Shown one piece after another: positions 19,798 through 32,305 of a DNA stretch of 64,000 nucleotides. The DNA is from Russula earlei (Eukaryota; Basidiomycota; Agaricomycetes; Russulales; Russulaceae). The DNA lies in NCBI GenBank assembly GCA_025769875.1, contig JAGFNK010000227.1:1-64000 (forward strand), written 5' to 3'. The position numbers and the translations under genes were made by a program. Below the pieces are notes generated by a model. That model searched no databases, was not told the DNA's origin, and saw nothing but the letters and a program-made list of their open reading frames with translations. Each line of letters starts with the position of its first letter. Within the stretch, counting starts at the first letter, position 1.

Positions 19798-22084
19798 TTA
19801 CAATACAATCGCGAGTAGACCTATGATGCTGATCGGTGGAAACGAGAAAGGTTTTGTAGCTACATGAGGGCCGTATGAGATCTGTGAAGATGGGCTGGGG
19901 AGAGTTTGGGGAACACCCGCAGTAGTTGTCCCAGCGGATGGAGGGGTGCCGTGTGGTGCTGCTTCAGAGGTCACTGCAACGATATCAATATTATCAATAG
20001 TTTTTTGGCTGAGAGTGACATACAGGGGAGGTTGCCGCCGAATGATGCATTAGCAAGCTGAACTGCAGCTTGTAGACGTTGGGCAGCGTCTGAAGGTACG
20101 TTCGAGCGAAGGCCGACTCTAGGTGGGTCTTGTGAGGGATGGGTTAAATTGCCATAGTAGAATGCGACGAAAACACTAATCAAGATGTAGGTAGCTAAAT
20201 TGCAAGCTAATCAACTGTCCCGCTTACGATTTGAGAAATGGGTCACCAATGCTCCAACTGTATAGAAAACCTGAGCTGGGAGGGTCCCTAGGAGCAAGAT
20301 TGGGGGTACAGCGGGAAGTAGTATCTTCAAAGGTCTGTGAACCAAAGTCACGCGGGTCAACCGGGTAAAAGCTTCCGCCAATCTGGAAAGTAAGTGTATG
20401 GGCTTCTGCGCAGTTATAGGTATCACCCCCCGAGCTGCGCAGCGATTGCATCCAGAACGTCTTGGGGACCGTGAATCAATGAATTCCCCTGTATATGATG
20501 GCTATAAATCGTATTTGAAGACCAAACAAGGAACGAACTGTATCCAGCAGGGCAGTCAGAGTAGGATTTGATGCAGCGAGCGCCGACCGCGACAACTTCC
20601 GCCCATCAAAATATACGTCATCGATGGCAACTTCCCAAGTGATAGGATAGACCTAAATCACGTTTGTGAAAGTCTGGAATAAATACACTTTCAGATGCAC
20701 CTCATTTGGAAACTCCTCGGGCGCAGGAAGACCGCCCTCCGCAGATGTATAACAGCGTAAAGGAACCCAAGTCAAGTCTTCTGCGGCTATGTCTGCCGGT
20801 AGTTCGCCAATTGAAAGTACCCCTTGACTTCCACCAACATCGATGGCATCTCGTTGCAGAGATATGGAGACGATTGGGGAAGCCAATGCACCAGCCAAGA
20901 TGAGTCGAGGAAGAAGGGGCCCATTAGTAGCAAAGCTCGCAAGCACGTCATTCATGTTTGGAGACAACGATCGGCCTTTGTCACTGTGCATTGTTGGATG
21001 CTTACGGATGCCCGATAGGTCGGGGAAGACACGAGGTCCTAAGGAGTGAGACCTCCGAACGTTAGGGCTGGAGTCTCTTGAGACACCGGAGGTGAGCAGT
21101 TTGTTCCAAATTATACTGTAGTAGATCATGCAGTCAGTACAACCGAGAAGAAACACTCTGCTGTGTTACCGCAAAACGCATAAAGAATACAAACGCTGAT
21201 CAGGATGATGTGTACGTGTTACTGTCATCCATTCGACGAGTAGCAGCCAAGATACAGTGCACAAACAAGCGTGGCAGGAATATCCTCTGTCATTAAAGCA
21301 GCACGTCATTCCGGAAGATCGTGGCCAGCTCCTGACGGGGGGGTGACCAGGAGCAGTCAGAAGGTCGGGAGATGAGACCCAACACCGAGATAGCATTACA
21401 ACTAGACGCAAATTACTGCCCAACTTAAGACACCACAGACTCACCTATTAACTGGAAAACCGAGCCCAAATATTCCAGCGGAGCCGGTCTGCAGTACGCT
21501 CGTGTTCGTTTCCGAGATTGCAGCGAAGTACTGATTTTGAATCCGCAAGCCAGAAACACCAGCAATATCCATTCCGACAGGGCCTTGTGCAAAAGTTCCA
21601 GTCAGTGAGTCACCGTACTCAAGGCGAACAACAACGCCGCTTGGCTGGAAGGATGTCTGAGGATACAACGGGACACTGACGGAGAAGCAGTCTGTGGAAC
21701 AAGAGCTCGAGAGCACCCAAAGATCGGAAGAGCCAGTGTCTGATACGTAACGAAGGTCAAGGTGTATACGTTGTCAAGAAATTACGAAGCGTACCGAGAA
21801 CGAGCGGAGCAAGCGTCTCGCCTACTTGAACTAGTACATCGTATGTTCTGATTCTGCAATGAGCTAACCGCTGTAGTCCGTTTGAGTACGCACACATCAA
21901 TATAGTCACCCAGGCCTATGGCGCCTTGTTTGAGTACCCGCCGTGGCGTACTGGAGACAACCTCTCGTCTAATCAATGGGAGATGAAGCGTGGACCAGTG
22001 TCGGATGGCAGATAATGACACAGGGTTTGTCGAAGACAATGGCAAGTTTACAAGGAGGGTGAGATAAATGAGAGATAATAGCAT
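19798..22084 (-). CDS. Secreted pepsin-like aspartic protease (A1 family), multi-exon
   Basis: A minus-strand gene with short introns. The start at 22084 gives MLLSLIYLTLLVNLPLSS, a signal peptide. VLVQVGETLAPLVL then joins DTGSSDLWVLSSSC after an intron that splits the first catalytic Asp codon (about 21735-21785). The flap-region exon has VVVRLEYGDSLTGTFAQG, ending GIFGLGFPVNR. A further exon (about 20660-21110) has DVLASFATNGPLLPRLI and IDVGGSQGVLSIG. The next exon ends LTALLDT, and its following intron separates it from GNSLIHGP, the second DTG. The C-terminal exon has AHTLTFQIGGSFYPVDPRDF and LYSWSIGDPFLK. The last part is Ser/Thr/Pro-rich and ends in a short hydrophobic tail (ISIIGLLAIVL) with no charged end, as in GPI-anchored or membrane-tethered yapsin-like proteases. 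No lesion was seen. Exon borders are approximate. Confidence 0.85.
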
Positions 22085-22367
22085 ACCCAAGGAGCTAAGA
22101 GATGTACAGAGGAGACAACGAGTCGGAAGCAGATCGTGCAGTGGCAGATGGCTCTCACTCACGCGTTGGCACGTGCCCGTGGTCAACCTAATGCATGACG
22201 ATACGACGATAAGCCTGTCTATTCTCTTTCCACCAATCTGCTCTAAGACAAAGTTTTCCGCTGTCGTCAGCCAGCTCATGGATGCTTGAGTATTAGGGTC
22301 CCAAGGACCCTCCTCCTTCAAGCAGGACCCCATCCATTCAAAAAATTAGGCGATCTCTCCCCACAGA
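22085..22367. promoter_or_regulatory. Divergent promoter between protease and GCN2
   Basis: 283 bp separate the two start codons, so it must hold both 5' UTRs and promoters. An E-box palindrome CACGTG is at 22170-22175 and a pyrimidine-rich tract lies at about 22217-22235. No clear TATA box was seen on either side. Confidence 0.55.
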
Positions 22368-25300
22368 ATGGACGTCACACTATCAGAACAGCAACAGGAG
22401 GAAATAACTGCTCTCAAATCCATTTATGCAGAAGACTTCATGGAGTGCCAGCCTAGGGCATGGAAAGTGCGTCATATATGAGATGATTCGTATCATGAGA
22501 GCCTGACGTGCTCAACGATCCGAATTCTTGTATAGGGTGCTGCAAGGCTCCCAGAGTTCATCATCAAGATCACACACCCAGACACTGCACATGCCACTAA
22601 GATCTACTTCCACTTACATACGATGTCAATAATATATCGTAGCTCATCGATTGCGGCTCATTACATCACATAGATTTCCTAGGACTTACCCCAAAAATGC
22701 ACACCCAATCTTCACTGTACAACAACCCATCAAAGGCATTCCAGATGATTGCGTCACAAATCTATCGAATTTCATTCAGGCCGAAGCGCGGCAGTCTCGC
22801 GGGACAGAGATTGTCTTTCAGGTGAGCGATATTTTCATCAGTTAATGTGAACGGAGCCCGCCTTCTGCGACTATCTCTTCAGAGGGTATAGATGTGAGCG
22901 GATGTGCCATAATTCAGGGCCCTTTCCCACACGACTGAGTTCGATTAATCCTGATTATCTTCAGGTCATTACCGCGGCGCAAGATTGGATTGCCAGTAAT
23001 ATCACACCGCCTGTGGAAGTCGTTGGTTCCTTGGCCTCCGAAATGATTAAACGAGCGTCGGAAGAAGCACAGGTGTGTATCTGGTTGAGTATGCCATATA
23101 TTTTGGTTGAGTATCGTTGACCCTATCAGGCGAAGAAGCAACGCGAAGAGGCTGAAGCGCAAGAAGAAGCAGAACGTAAGCGTCTTTTGGCCGAAGCGTT
23201 TCATGAGCAAATGCAAGCCGATGCACATCGTCACCACATTGAACGCGAGAGACAAAGGGCGCGGCACCGGGCACAGTCTGATGCAACCGAGGCGCCCGAG
23301 GTTGCTGAGGACATACTTACTCATTCCTTTGACCGTGAGGTTACGGTGAACGGGTTGCGTTTCTGTGCCGTTAAGCTTTTTCATCCACGCCATGGTCAGC
23401 AGGTATCTATTGTCATTGTCCGTAAATTAGTTAATGAAATCGCAGATTGTCTTGGAACTACGTATCAAGCTGAACCCATTTGCGACGATATCACAGCGAC
23501 GCTTCCGCTCGAGGTTCATGTAGTCACATTTGACACGCACTATTACACTACGCCTCAAGGTCGTAAGAAGTTAAAGCTCGTTCAAGAAGAGGTCCAACGT
23601 CTCGTTAGGGTCCGACAGGAGAACGTTATTCAATTGTATGCCGTCAAGCTTACCCTTCCTCAAGCGAGTGGCGCTCCCCAGCTTGCCGTCCTCATGGAAC
23701 AGAAGCCGCAGTTGACTTTGTATGATTTATTAGAGGACTGTGAGACACTGCGCGAGGAGCGTGCATTGGTGAGTGCTTCAATAAGGACTACAACTCGCTC
23801 TGACAATGTGAAGAGTACCTCACACAAATCCTAACAGGCTTGAATGAGGTACATTGCCTCAGATCTTCTTCATAGAGGTAAGCCGTTCTCCCGCGTCTGA
23901 ATTGGGCTAGAGTTTTGTCGAAAGGAATCTCCTTACACACGACTGGTCTTTCGAGTCGCGAAAGATTAGGCCAGTCCAAGCTTGTCAAACTCCTGAAGGT
24001 CAGCTATTATATGAAATTACTGGATCTCCACCGGTCAAATCCATTCGGACGCACAGCCCCTCCCCATCTGGGATTCGATGAACCTCCCCGAAAGCTGGTC
24101 AGCCCAATTTCTTATCCCAGGGAATATCTGGTTCATTCATTCCAGGCTAGCGAGGGATGGCCATGACTCGGCACTAATATACACCAAGGCTCGTGACATC
24201 CATTATGCTGGTGTAGTTTTCCTGCAGATGCTTCTGGGGGCGCGATGTCGTAGAGCGCTTTCCAGATGCACAGGCTGCCCTCATATCATGTGAGGCATGT
24301 CTGTAGAACCATGTGCGCTGCTTATGTGTCACAGCCCTTATAACCCCTGTTCTCCAACGAGTTGCGTTGGGCATGGTTTCTCAAAGAAAGAAATACACAT
24401 CTTGCGCCGCTATTCTTGTAGACCTTGCTCAAATTTCGTTCACGAAGACGCGTGCAGTCGCGATCCCAATATCAGGTAAGTTTGAAAGATCTGCAGTAGC
24501 CCTTAGATCTAATGCCAATTGAAATCTATTAAGACCCTAGGACCCCTGTCCACAAGTATATGGGAGTTCACCAGAGGTTGACTATTTTAGGACACCAATC
24601 CAAAGGCATCAGCAAACGAGTCGTTGGAAGGAGGATTGGGAAGAACTGGAGCTATTGGTACTTGTCACCTGCCTTTGATGTTATGCTGCCTCTCACCCGA
24701 TGGCAGGGGTCGCGGCGCGTTTGGCTCGGTGGTCAAAGCACGTAACAAAATTGACTCTCGGATTTACGCAGGTACGGTAAATTTCCAGCATACAGGCATA
24801 TCGTGACACCTTTCCCAGTCAAGAAGGTACGCTTGCGCACTCCAAATACCGACAATAAGATCTTGCGAGAAATCAACGCGCTCAGTCGCCTGTCTCATCG
24901 GTTCATTGTGCGATATTATACGGCATGGTTCGAGGATTCAGAGTTGGCATCGGCAACTGTCTCATCTGACGGTTCGGGTGACGACACTGCAGATGGCGTT
25001 ACGTCTGCTCCCAGTGATATTCATCGTCGCGAAGGCTCGTCGGATCCATTTAGTATAGACCTTGACAACCTTGAATCCGAGAGCCGCTCCTCCACGTCAT
25101 TTCCGAGCATTCATTTCACTGGCTCTGGCTCAAATGCCACAGAGGGCAGCGATGGAGACATTGACGGGGATGAGACTGATGCAGACGATATTGGGGAGAT
25201 GTTTGAAGCACCCCAAAATGGCTCTGCGGTCATCAACGTAGTTCCTCGTACTCATCCCACCTCTAGGCCTCGCACGCTTTATATCCAGATGGTTAGCTCC

Positions 25301-28300
25301 GTTACTTGAAGGAAGATCTAACTTAATGGTTGTCCAGGAGTTCGTGGAGCGGCAAACCCTCAGAGAGGTAAGCTGTTGTTCTCCTATGCAATTTGTCTGC
25401 TGTCCTGACAGGCCCCCCGCTGCAGCGGATAGCAGAAGGCCTCTCGGAGGATGATGCGTGGCGGTTATTTCAACAAATCGTTGATGCGCTCGTACACATG
25501 TCAAGCTTGGGCATTGTCCGTGATCAATTTATGATATCTATCCTTGGAATCTAGACTGATTGTCCCTCAGCTTCACCGAGACATTAAGCTTACGAATGTT
25601 TTCATTGGTGCGATCGAAATGCCTCAAAGCTCATATTCTCCTGACTTGTTTCCCAGATGGTAAAGGGGACTGCAAAGGCAGGTTGTAGAGTGCCACATTG
25701 TTGTGACTGTTTTGACGGACTGTCGAAAGTTGGCGATTTTGGCCTTGCTACTTCCAGTCTCGCTGCAGCGGTTGAGGCTTCTGAAGTGGCTCCGCACGCG
25801 ATCATAGCCGATGCAGAGATGACACTGGGTTAGTCCGTAGTGATTTTCACGCCTCAGCCATCCTCATTTCCTTTGACAGAGGTTGGGACCAAACTGTACA
25901 TCGCGCCTGAGGTGCAATCACCCAAAAAAGGGCCACGAAATCATACCAAAGCAGATCTATACAGTCTCGGGGTAAGCCTGTACCTGGCCGGTGTCGTGTG
26001 TCCATTTATTGAATAGTGGTCAGATCGTGTTTTTCGAGATGAACTACTTTTTCTCCACCGGAGCTGAACGTATTGCTGTCATTGAAGATCTACGCAAGAA
26101 GGACGTAATCTTTCCTATTGATTGGGACGTTTATCGGACACGTCAGCGGCAAAGTATGACTTTTGAGTCAACACGTACCCATCCTTACATTCACTGATGC
26201 ACTCCAGTTATCGCTTTGTTGCTCAAACACAACCCAGATGACCGTCCAACCGCACTTGAGCTATCTCAGAGCAATCTACTCCCCCCCAGGCTGGAAGATG
26301 AATACTTCAAAGGTGCCTTGAGAATGATGAGTGAGTTGATTATACAAGGATCTAGTTTGATGCTCAACCATTCCAGTCAAGACCGATTCTCCTCACCGTC
26401 AGGCGGTTCTCGCGGCACTTTTTAACCAGACCTCTCGAGGTGTGCGCGGGTTTCTCTACGACCATGATGTTGAACACCCCGAACACGCATCATTGAACGG
26501 AATCGTTCGCGACACTTTGGCAACCACATTCCGCTTGCATGGAGCGATCGAAATGGCTCCCCCATTAATGGTTCCGGCCACCGATAACTACGACGATACA
26601 ACACGTGTGCTATTCGTGGACAAGCATGGAGAGGTCGTGGGGCTTCCAAATAATGCATTGATTCCGTTTGCCCGCGTTGCAGCACGAAACAACCTCAAGC
26701 GGATCAAGAGATTTCATATTGGTGATATCTACCGCCCCAAGTAAGCTTTATGGTATAACGACCGCTATATCTTCCCTGCCCTCATCAACATGCCAGCCTA
26801 GTTGCAGGACACCCTAGGGTCTTCAAAGCGGCCGTTTTTGACATCATTTCCACAGATGTAGCCAATGGAGGCCCTATTTCGATCGCGGAATCGATTATTG
26901 TTATGAATAAGTGCTTGGAATCGTTTCCGAACCTTTCGCAACATTATGAGATACACATATCTCACTCAAAGGGTAATGACCCTATCCAGCACTGCTGTTT
27001 TGATGCTAATTATTGCCAAGTTATCGATCTGGCTCTTAGCCGAGTATCGCATGATATTCGTGACTCTGTCATCGAGATAATCATGCAAGTCAAGTCATCC
27101 TGGGCCCAGAAACGAGCAATGCTTCTCAAAAAAGGTCTTTTAAGAAGCACGGTGGACGAGCTTGAAGTCTTAAGTGACACAGGTGCGATTCTTCCCCATT
27201 TTTACAAGTTTACCGCAGTCTATCCAAGTCGTGTAGTCGAAGATCTCGTAACGTTCACCGGTCGACTAGACAAGGCTTCACCACCTCTTTTGGCTTTATT
27301 GTCTCCTTTCTTGGATGAAGTGAAGCAGGCAATTCAATACGTTGCCCTTGCGGGTGTTACGAGGCCCGTTTTCTTGCATCCTTTAATGATAAGTAGCCAC
27401 AACGCGTACTTCAAAAATGGCGTATGTTTTGAGGTTGTCAGACGAAACAAGCGGAGTGATATCTTGGCTGCTGGCGGCCGGTTAGCGGTTTTGAAAATGG
27501 CTTTGCTCGAGTAAACTAACGTTCCACCATTAGGTATGATGACCTCATTACTCAATTCTCTCTGCCGAAAGCTGGAGGCAACAACGTCTGTGCTGTTGGA
27601 CTCCAAATCTCCTTAGAGAAGATCCTCGTTGTCCTAGCAGCGTATCAGGCGATATCTGTTAAGAACCTTCTCAAGGAGCAACGCTCTTTTGGTTTTTGGA
27701 GTCCCAGGCGATGTGATGTGTACATTGTGTCTTACCACCCCGGATACCTCAGCGAGAGGCTTGAAGTTGCGGCTCTTCTGTGGAGACACAGCATAAGTGC
27801 GGACGTTATGTACGAGTCAAGTCTTCCTGATGGTGAACATGAAAACCATTTGGAGCTATGTCACAGGGAGGGTATACTGTGCGTATCCGTTCACTTTCTG
27901 TCAAAGTATCCTCTTAGTGTCCGTAGATTCTCTGTATGTCCACGTCCACGTTCTGTGAGGCGCGATCAGTCTGCATTCAAGATCAAGAGCATCCTTAAGG
28001 GTACGGAATATGATGGTAGGTAACTTAACGATCCGCAATTGTCATCTGGCGGTCACATGACAGAGTTTGTGCTGTTTTTGTAATTAGTTTCGAGGCCAGA
28101 GCTTGTACCGTGGCTCCAGGAACAAATTGCCGAGCAGCAACGGATCGACGCCGAGACGTCTGGCACGGCTATTCCGTCTGAGCATTCACAAGGTCTGGTT
28201 CGACTTAAGTTGTCTGGCTCCATGCCGGATGTCCAGCTAGTGCTGCCAGGGGACGCCCGAAAACAACGGAAACAAACCAAACAGATATTCGTTGAGAAGG

Positions 28301-28636
28301 GTAAGATCATTGTGAATTTCGCCTCTCCTATCACCTACTCATTTCTACGCTACTGCAGCGTTTGAAATGGGTTTGCGGGTTTGTTCTGCTGTTCAATCTG
28401 GCATTCCAGTGATCGCCATTGATACTCCGGCCAACGTCTTTGATGCTTTGTGTAAATCATCCAGTTGGGTCACAGATGATGATGCATGGAAGGCTGTGGT
28501 TTCCTCCTTCCCTCTTTCGATTACAGGATACGCTCCACAAATACGCGACGCTATCTCCCGTCGCCAGGCAGAGGGCCATCATTTTATCCTATTGTTTGCT
28601 GTGAGAGACGAACGCGTGCATCTTTGTGTCTTATGA
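22368..28636 (+). CDS. GCN2: eIF2-alpha kinase GCN2, about 26 exons, with apparent frameshifts
   Basis: A translational stress kinase that phosphorylates eIF2-alpha when uncharged tRNA accumulates. An RWD domain opens it (exons 22368-22466, 22536-22624, 22674-22821: QEEITALKSIYAEDF, FPRTYPKNAHP), followed by a charged helical linker (from 23130). A pseudokinase follows (23446-24480: DCLGTTYQAEPICDD, ARDIHYAGVVFLQMLLG). The kinase has P-loop GRGAFGSVVKARNK (24717-24771), AVKKVRL, an acidic insert, gatekeeper region YIQMEFVE, HRDIKLTN (usual Pro is Leu), DFGLA and APE. HisRS-like (26377-27480, HYEIHISHSK) and C-terminal (27534-28636) regions complete it. Most introns are 45-75 bp; that at 25678-25730 fits only GC-AG. 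Extra bases near 23861, 24085, in the G run 24236-24240 and in G4 at 24716-24719 each break the frame. It is either a young pseudogene or a gene with assembly errors. Confidence 0.88.
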
Positions 28637-28777
28637 CTATAACTCACCAGAAAAAACTAGTTTATTGAACTTGTACACTAACTCCATTGTCTTCATGTTG
28701 TATCATCATGCGTCATCCTGTAATCATACGAAATCCCACCGTGTAAGTCCACCTGTTAGTAACTCTCATTGATTTGT

Positions 28778-29131
28778 CACGACGGGCAGGAATGGATAAG
28801 TTGAGTCCACTTATAGTCAACTTAGTGGACAATAAAAGTAACATATTCCAAGTGCTGAGTAGGCTCTGTTGTGACCATAAATCATATCACATAAGTAATG
28901 ACATAAGTCCAGCACAAAAAATCAAAAAGGTTAACTAAGGACAGTCCACTCATTCCAGCACAACTTGTACCCAGGCTAGGGTAAAAGTTGTGCCAGAATG
29001 AATGGACTGTCCTTATTATTTAACCTTTGTGGTCAAATTTTTTATGCTCAACTTATGTCATTACTGATGTGATATAATTTATGGTCACAACAGAGCCTAC
29101 TCAGCACTTGGAATATTTTACTTTTATTGTC
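28778..29131. mobile_element. Palindromic MITE, copy 2, right end truncated
   Basis: Same family as 19216-19621. It starts CACGACGGGCAGGAA and its centre is the inverted repeat around ACAGTCCACTCATTCC. The right arm stops after ACTTTTATTGTC, about 45 bases short of the expected end. Together the two copies bracket the protease-GCN2 pair. The 140 bases before it (28637-28777) hold only the GCN2 3' UTR. Confidence 0.78.
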
Positions 29132-29270
29132 TGCTTGTCAAGACATGTACCACTGATCACTTAGGACTCAGGAGCAGGTGGGTGAAGGGACTGGACAAGG
29201 TGGTGGATGTTGACAATGATATTGCCAATAGTGATGTGCAAGGCTTGGCTCCAAGCCGTCAAGCCCCAGC

Positions 29271-29776
29271 TGTCACAAGTACTGGTACCTCGGACCGAAC
29301 CGGCAACTGGACAAGCCTACCCGGACAAGCCTACCTGGACAAGCCTCAAGTTTCCCACGCATTCTCATGACTCACCTTGCCTTGCATGTACCACCACCTT
29401 CCAGCATGTTCCAGTATGATCACCTTGTCTTTACCTCATGCATACCATTTGATATAGATAGTATCCATCTATATAAACCTGTCAGTAGAGGGGAACAAGC
29501 CTTAAGCTTTTTCTCTTGTGAAATATCACTGGATTCAGCTTTGGAACTGTAGGCTTGCAGGGAATCAAGCAAACATCTCAGAAATCCCCTCATTCTGCTA
29601 GGTCTTCAAATGCGAAGACTCATTCATTGTATTTCCTCTCCGCAGTACACACCAGCCTTTGCTGTGTTGTCACCAAGATCCCCAATTTTTGCAAGAACTT
29701 GTCATCTTGCTTGACTCAGTGCGCACGTCTCGCACATGAAATGATTTGTCAGCAACACTGCCCCCAGTTGGTGACA
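29271..29776 (+). repeat. 5' LTR-F
   Basis: A 506-bp LTR, TGTCACAAGTACTGG...GGTGACA. The TATA box CTATATAAA is at 29469-29477. The leader TTAGAACAAGCTTAGCC follows; no standard primer-binding site was recognised. The 64 bases to the gag ATG are otherwise featureless. Confidence 0.92.
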
Positions 29777-30227
29777 TTAGAACAAGCTTAGCCTCGACCT
29801 CGAATCACACGCTTGCCAAATATACTGATTTCACTTTGACATGACCATGACCCAAGATTGGAAGACCAAAGGGCTCAGCACACCAACAATTGAAGGACTA
29901 GCAGCCCTCAAGTGCCCCTTTGAATCACTTCCTGACCAAGAGAAAAATGTTCCCAGTGTGACCATGTTCGATGACGGCATTGAATTTCATACAGTACACA
30001 TGGACGGCGTACCATGGACGGGCTACTATGTCAACTGGAAAGGAGCCAAGGTAGCCTTAGGCCATCTTTACGGCCTCTGGTTCGAAATTGCGAGATGAGG
30101 AGACACCTGGGAAGTGACGCGTGTTGCTCACTCAGCCTTCAAACTCACACAAAGTCCCCATAGAGGTATTACTGTCATTTTCACGTGACCTTGCACTTGC
30201 CATTTTTGGATGTCATTTCAAGTGCGA

Positions 30228-30775
30228 AAATAAAACTGCTATATCTCAACAGTTTCTCAACAGATTGCCTTGAAACTTTGACAGTAGAACCTTATATGTT
30301 GTATCTAGGTGCAGCTAAAATATGGGAGCCTAATATTTAGTTCTTGAAATGTTGATTTTCGGGTGGTGACATGAGTGCAAAACTTTGAACTGCCATATCT
30401 CAACTGTTTCTGAACCGATTGACTTGAAACTTCGACAGTGGGATCCCATGTACTGTATCTAGGTGCAGCCCAAGAGTTGGGGTCTGATTCTAAATTTTTG
30501 AAGTTTCGGTTTTTGGGTGTGATCTGAGTTCGAAATTTCGATCTGCCATATCTCAACCATTTCTCAATAGATTGCCTTGAAACGTGGACAGTGGGACCTT
30601 ATATACTGTATCTAGGTGCAGCGAAAATATGGGAGCCTAATATCCAGTTTTTGAAGTTTCAATTTTTGGGTGCTGAGCTGCGTGCAAAATTTCGTACTGC
30701 CATGTCTCAACCATTTCTCAATGGATTGTCTTGAAACTTGGACAGTGGAACCTCATGCACTGTAGCTAGATGTTT
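30228..30775. repeat. Four tandem units of about 155 bp, left foldback arm
   Basis: Units begin near 30236, 30390, 30542 and 30697. Each carries CTGCCATATCTCAAC, then TTGAAAC, a GACAGT(A/G)G(A/G) motif and CTGTATCTAGGTGCAG, with clear drift between units. The mirror array is in the right arm. Confidence 0.8.
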
Positions 30776-31902
30776 CACTCGTTGGATGTTCGCGTTTTGG
30801 GGTGCCAACCCCAAGCATGATAATATTACATTATCCCTACAGCTGAATCCATCCATGATATGATATGACTATTACAACTGTACCACACGAGAAGGGCACA
30901 CTTAAGTTCATGGGGCTGGACAAGGACTGAGGGAAGAGTGAAAGAGACAAAATTGAAATGATGATGCAAGGCGTGCGTCGAGGCAGCAATAGGCATCGGC
31001 ATGGGTACATGTGCGTGTAGCTTCTTCAGTGAGTCTTCAGCCTCACGCGCGCATGGTCACATTGTCACAAAGGGGGGTGTGCACATTCTGAGGTGTTGCC
31101 ATGCGTTGGAATGCAGGCACAGTGCAGGGAAGCAAGAGGGAGGAGTGTGCTTGCATTGTGTGTCAAATGTGTCGTTGCGACGTGGTGTTGCCAGGCGTCA
31201 GCCGTGTTGCTGATATTGGTGCTGCTGCTGTTGTTGTTGTTGTTGATCCTGGTGCTGCTGTCATGGCAGAGGCTGAGGCGTGGTCGTTTGAGGCAATGGG
31301 GTGGCGAGAGGCAAGGGCGTAGGCGATGGCGTTATGGAAAGGCATGAGCATCTGAGGGGGTGACTTGCGTGTTGCTCGTGCTGTCATCATATGGGCACGG
31401 CGACAAGGTCTTCGCCACTGCAGGTGATGGCAGCGCTCGTGGGTGAGGTTGTACGTATGGATGGGGATGCGGTGGAAGGGGAGGAGTGGTGCAGCGTGGT
31501 GCTTGCATCGGCAACTTCTCCTGTGGCAACATTGTGGTGGCGGCTGGTGATCTTTCTGTGGGGCAGCATTGAGGTAATGATGGGCGATGCTGGATGTGTG
31601 GGAACCACAGGGATGACGGGAGCGGGCAATGTGAAGGTGTGACATTTTGGCAACCATACCCGCTGTTACGGGGCAGGGTGGGGAATGCGGCGGCATGGGT
31701 TTTGCCTGGAGTCGCATAGAAGCGCGGCTGTGTGCGCGCATATGTTGGGCAGCAGAGAGGTGATGTCATGCCGGGCGGGAGAGCGGGTAAACGCGCGCAT
31801 GCACCGAGGGGGTCCAGGGGGCGTGATCCATTCGTCATGAAGGGAAGTAGGATGTTCACATCCTCAGAAAGCACCAAAGAGTGTCCTGCCGGTGAGAAGG
31901 GA

Positions 31903-32305
31903 CAAGCTATAAGAAAAGCACCAGGAGACCTGTGTAGGAATAAGTCGGATTGCTTGTCTCTCTCTTGTTTTCCTATCTGTAGTCTTGTATTCACAATCGC
32001 GGTTCCAGATTTCTGCTTGTGCATGCTAGCACTTGGAGTGCTTACTTGCACATTCTCACGCTATTTGAATCTATGTATTGCTTATCCAAGTGGTGGTGAC
32101 ATCATGCACGTACCTTTGGCTGATCCCACCCCCAGTCCATATCACCCAGGTCTCTCCTGGAGGCAACTGCAACAGGAAGCAGGATGATTTGTATCAAATG
32201 ATGGCAATCCGGGAGACCTTTGAAGAGACAGGTCTACTTCTTGCATCCTCAACATTGGAGTCCAAGGCACCTCTGAGCGACGTCGCTGTGGACATGTTGC
32301 GCTCA
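31903..32305 (+). pseudogene. Nudix hydrolase gene fragment in the foldback loop
   Basis: The only non-repeated part of the foldback. From about 32150 it encodes SPGGNCNRKQDD followed by AIRETFEETGLLLAS, which fits the Nudix box (REtfEEtG with the preceding Gly) of fungal Nudix hydrolases. The coding frame runs on into the right arm to a TGA at 32342. A CAG before GTCTCTCC at 32149/32150 looks like an intron acceptor, so genomic DNA rather than mRNA seems to have been captured. There is no start codon context and no full domain; it is a fragment, not a working gene. Confidence 0.72.

Noticed and set aside
30228..30775. Regular repeats as a CRISPR-like array
   Set aside because: Units are about 155 bp and drifting, with no constant repeat-unique spacer alternation, in a eukaryotic transposon arm.
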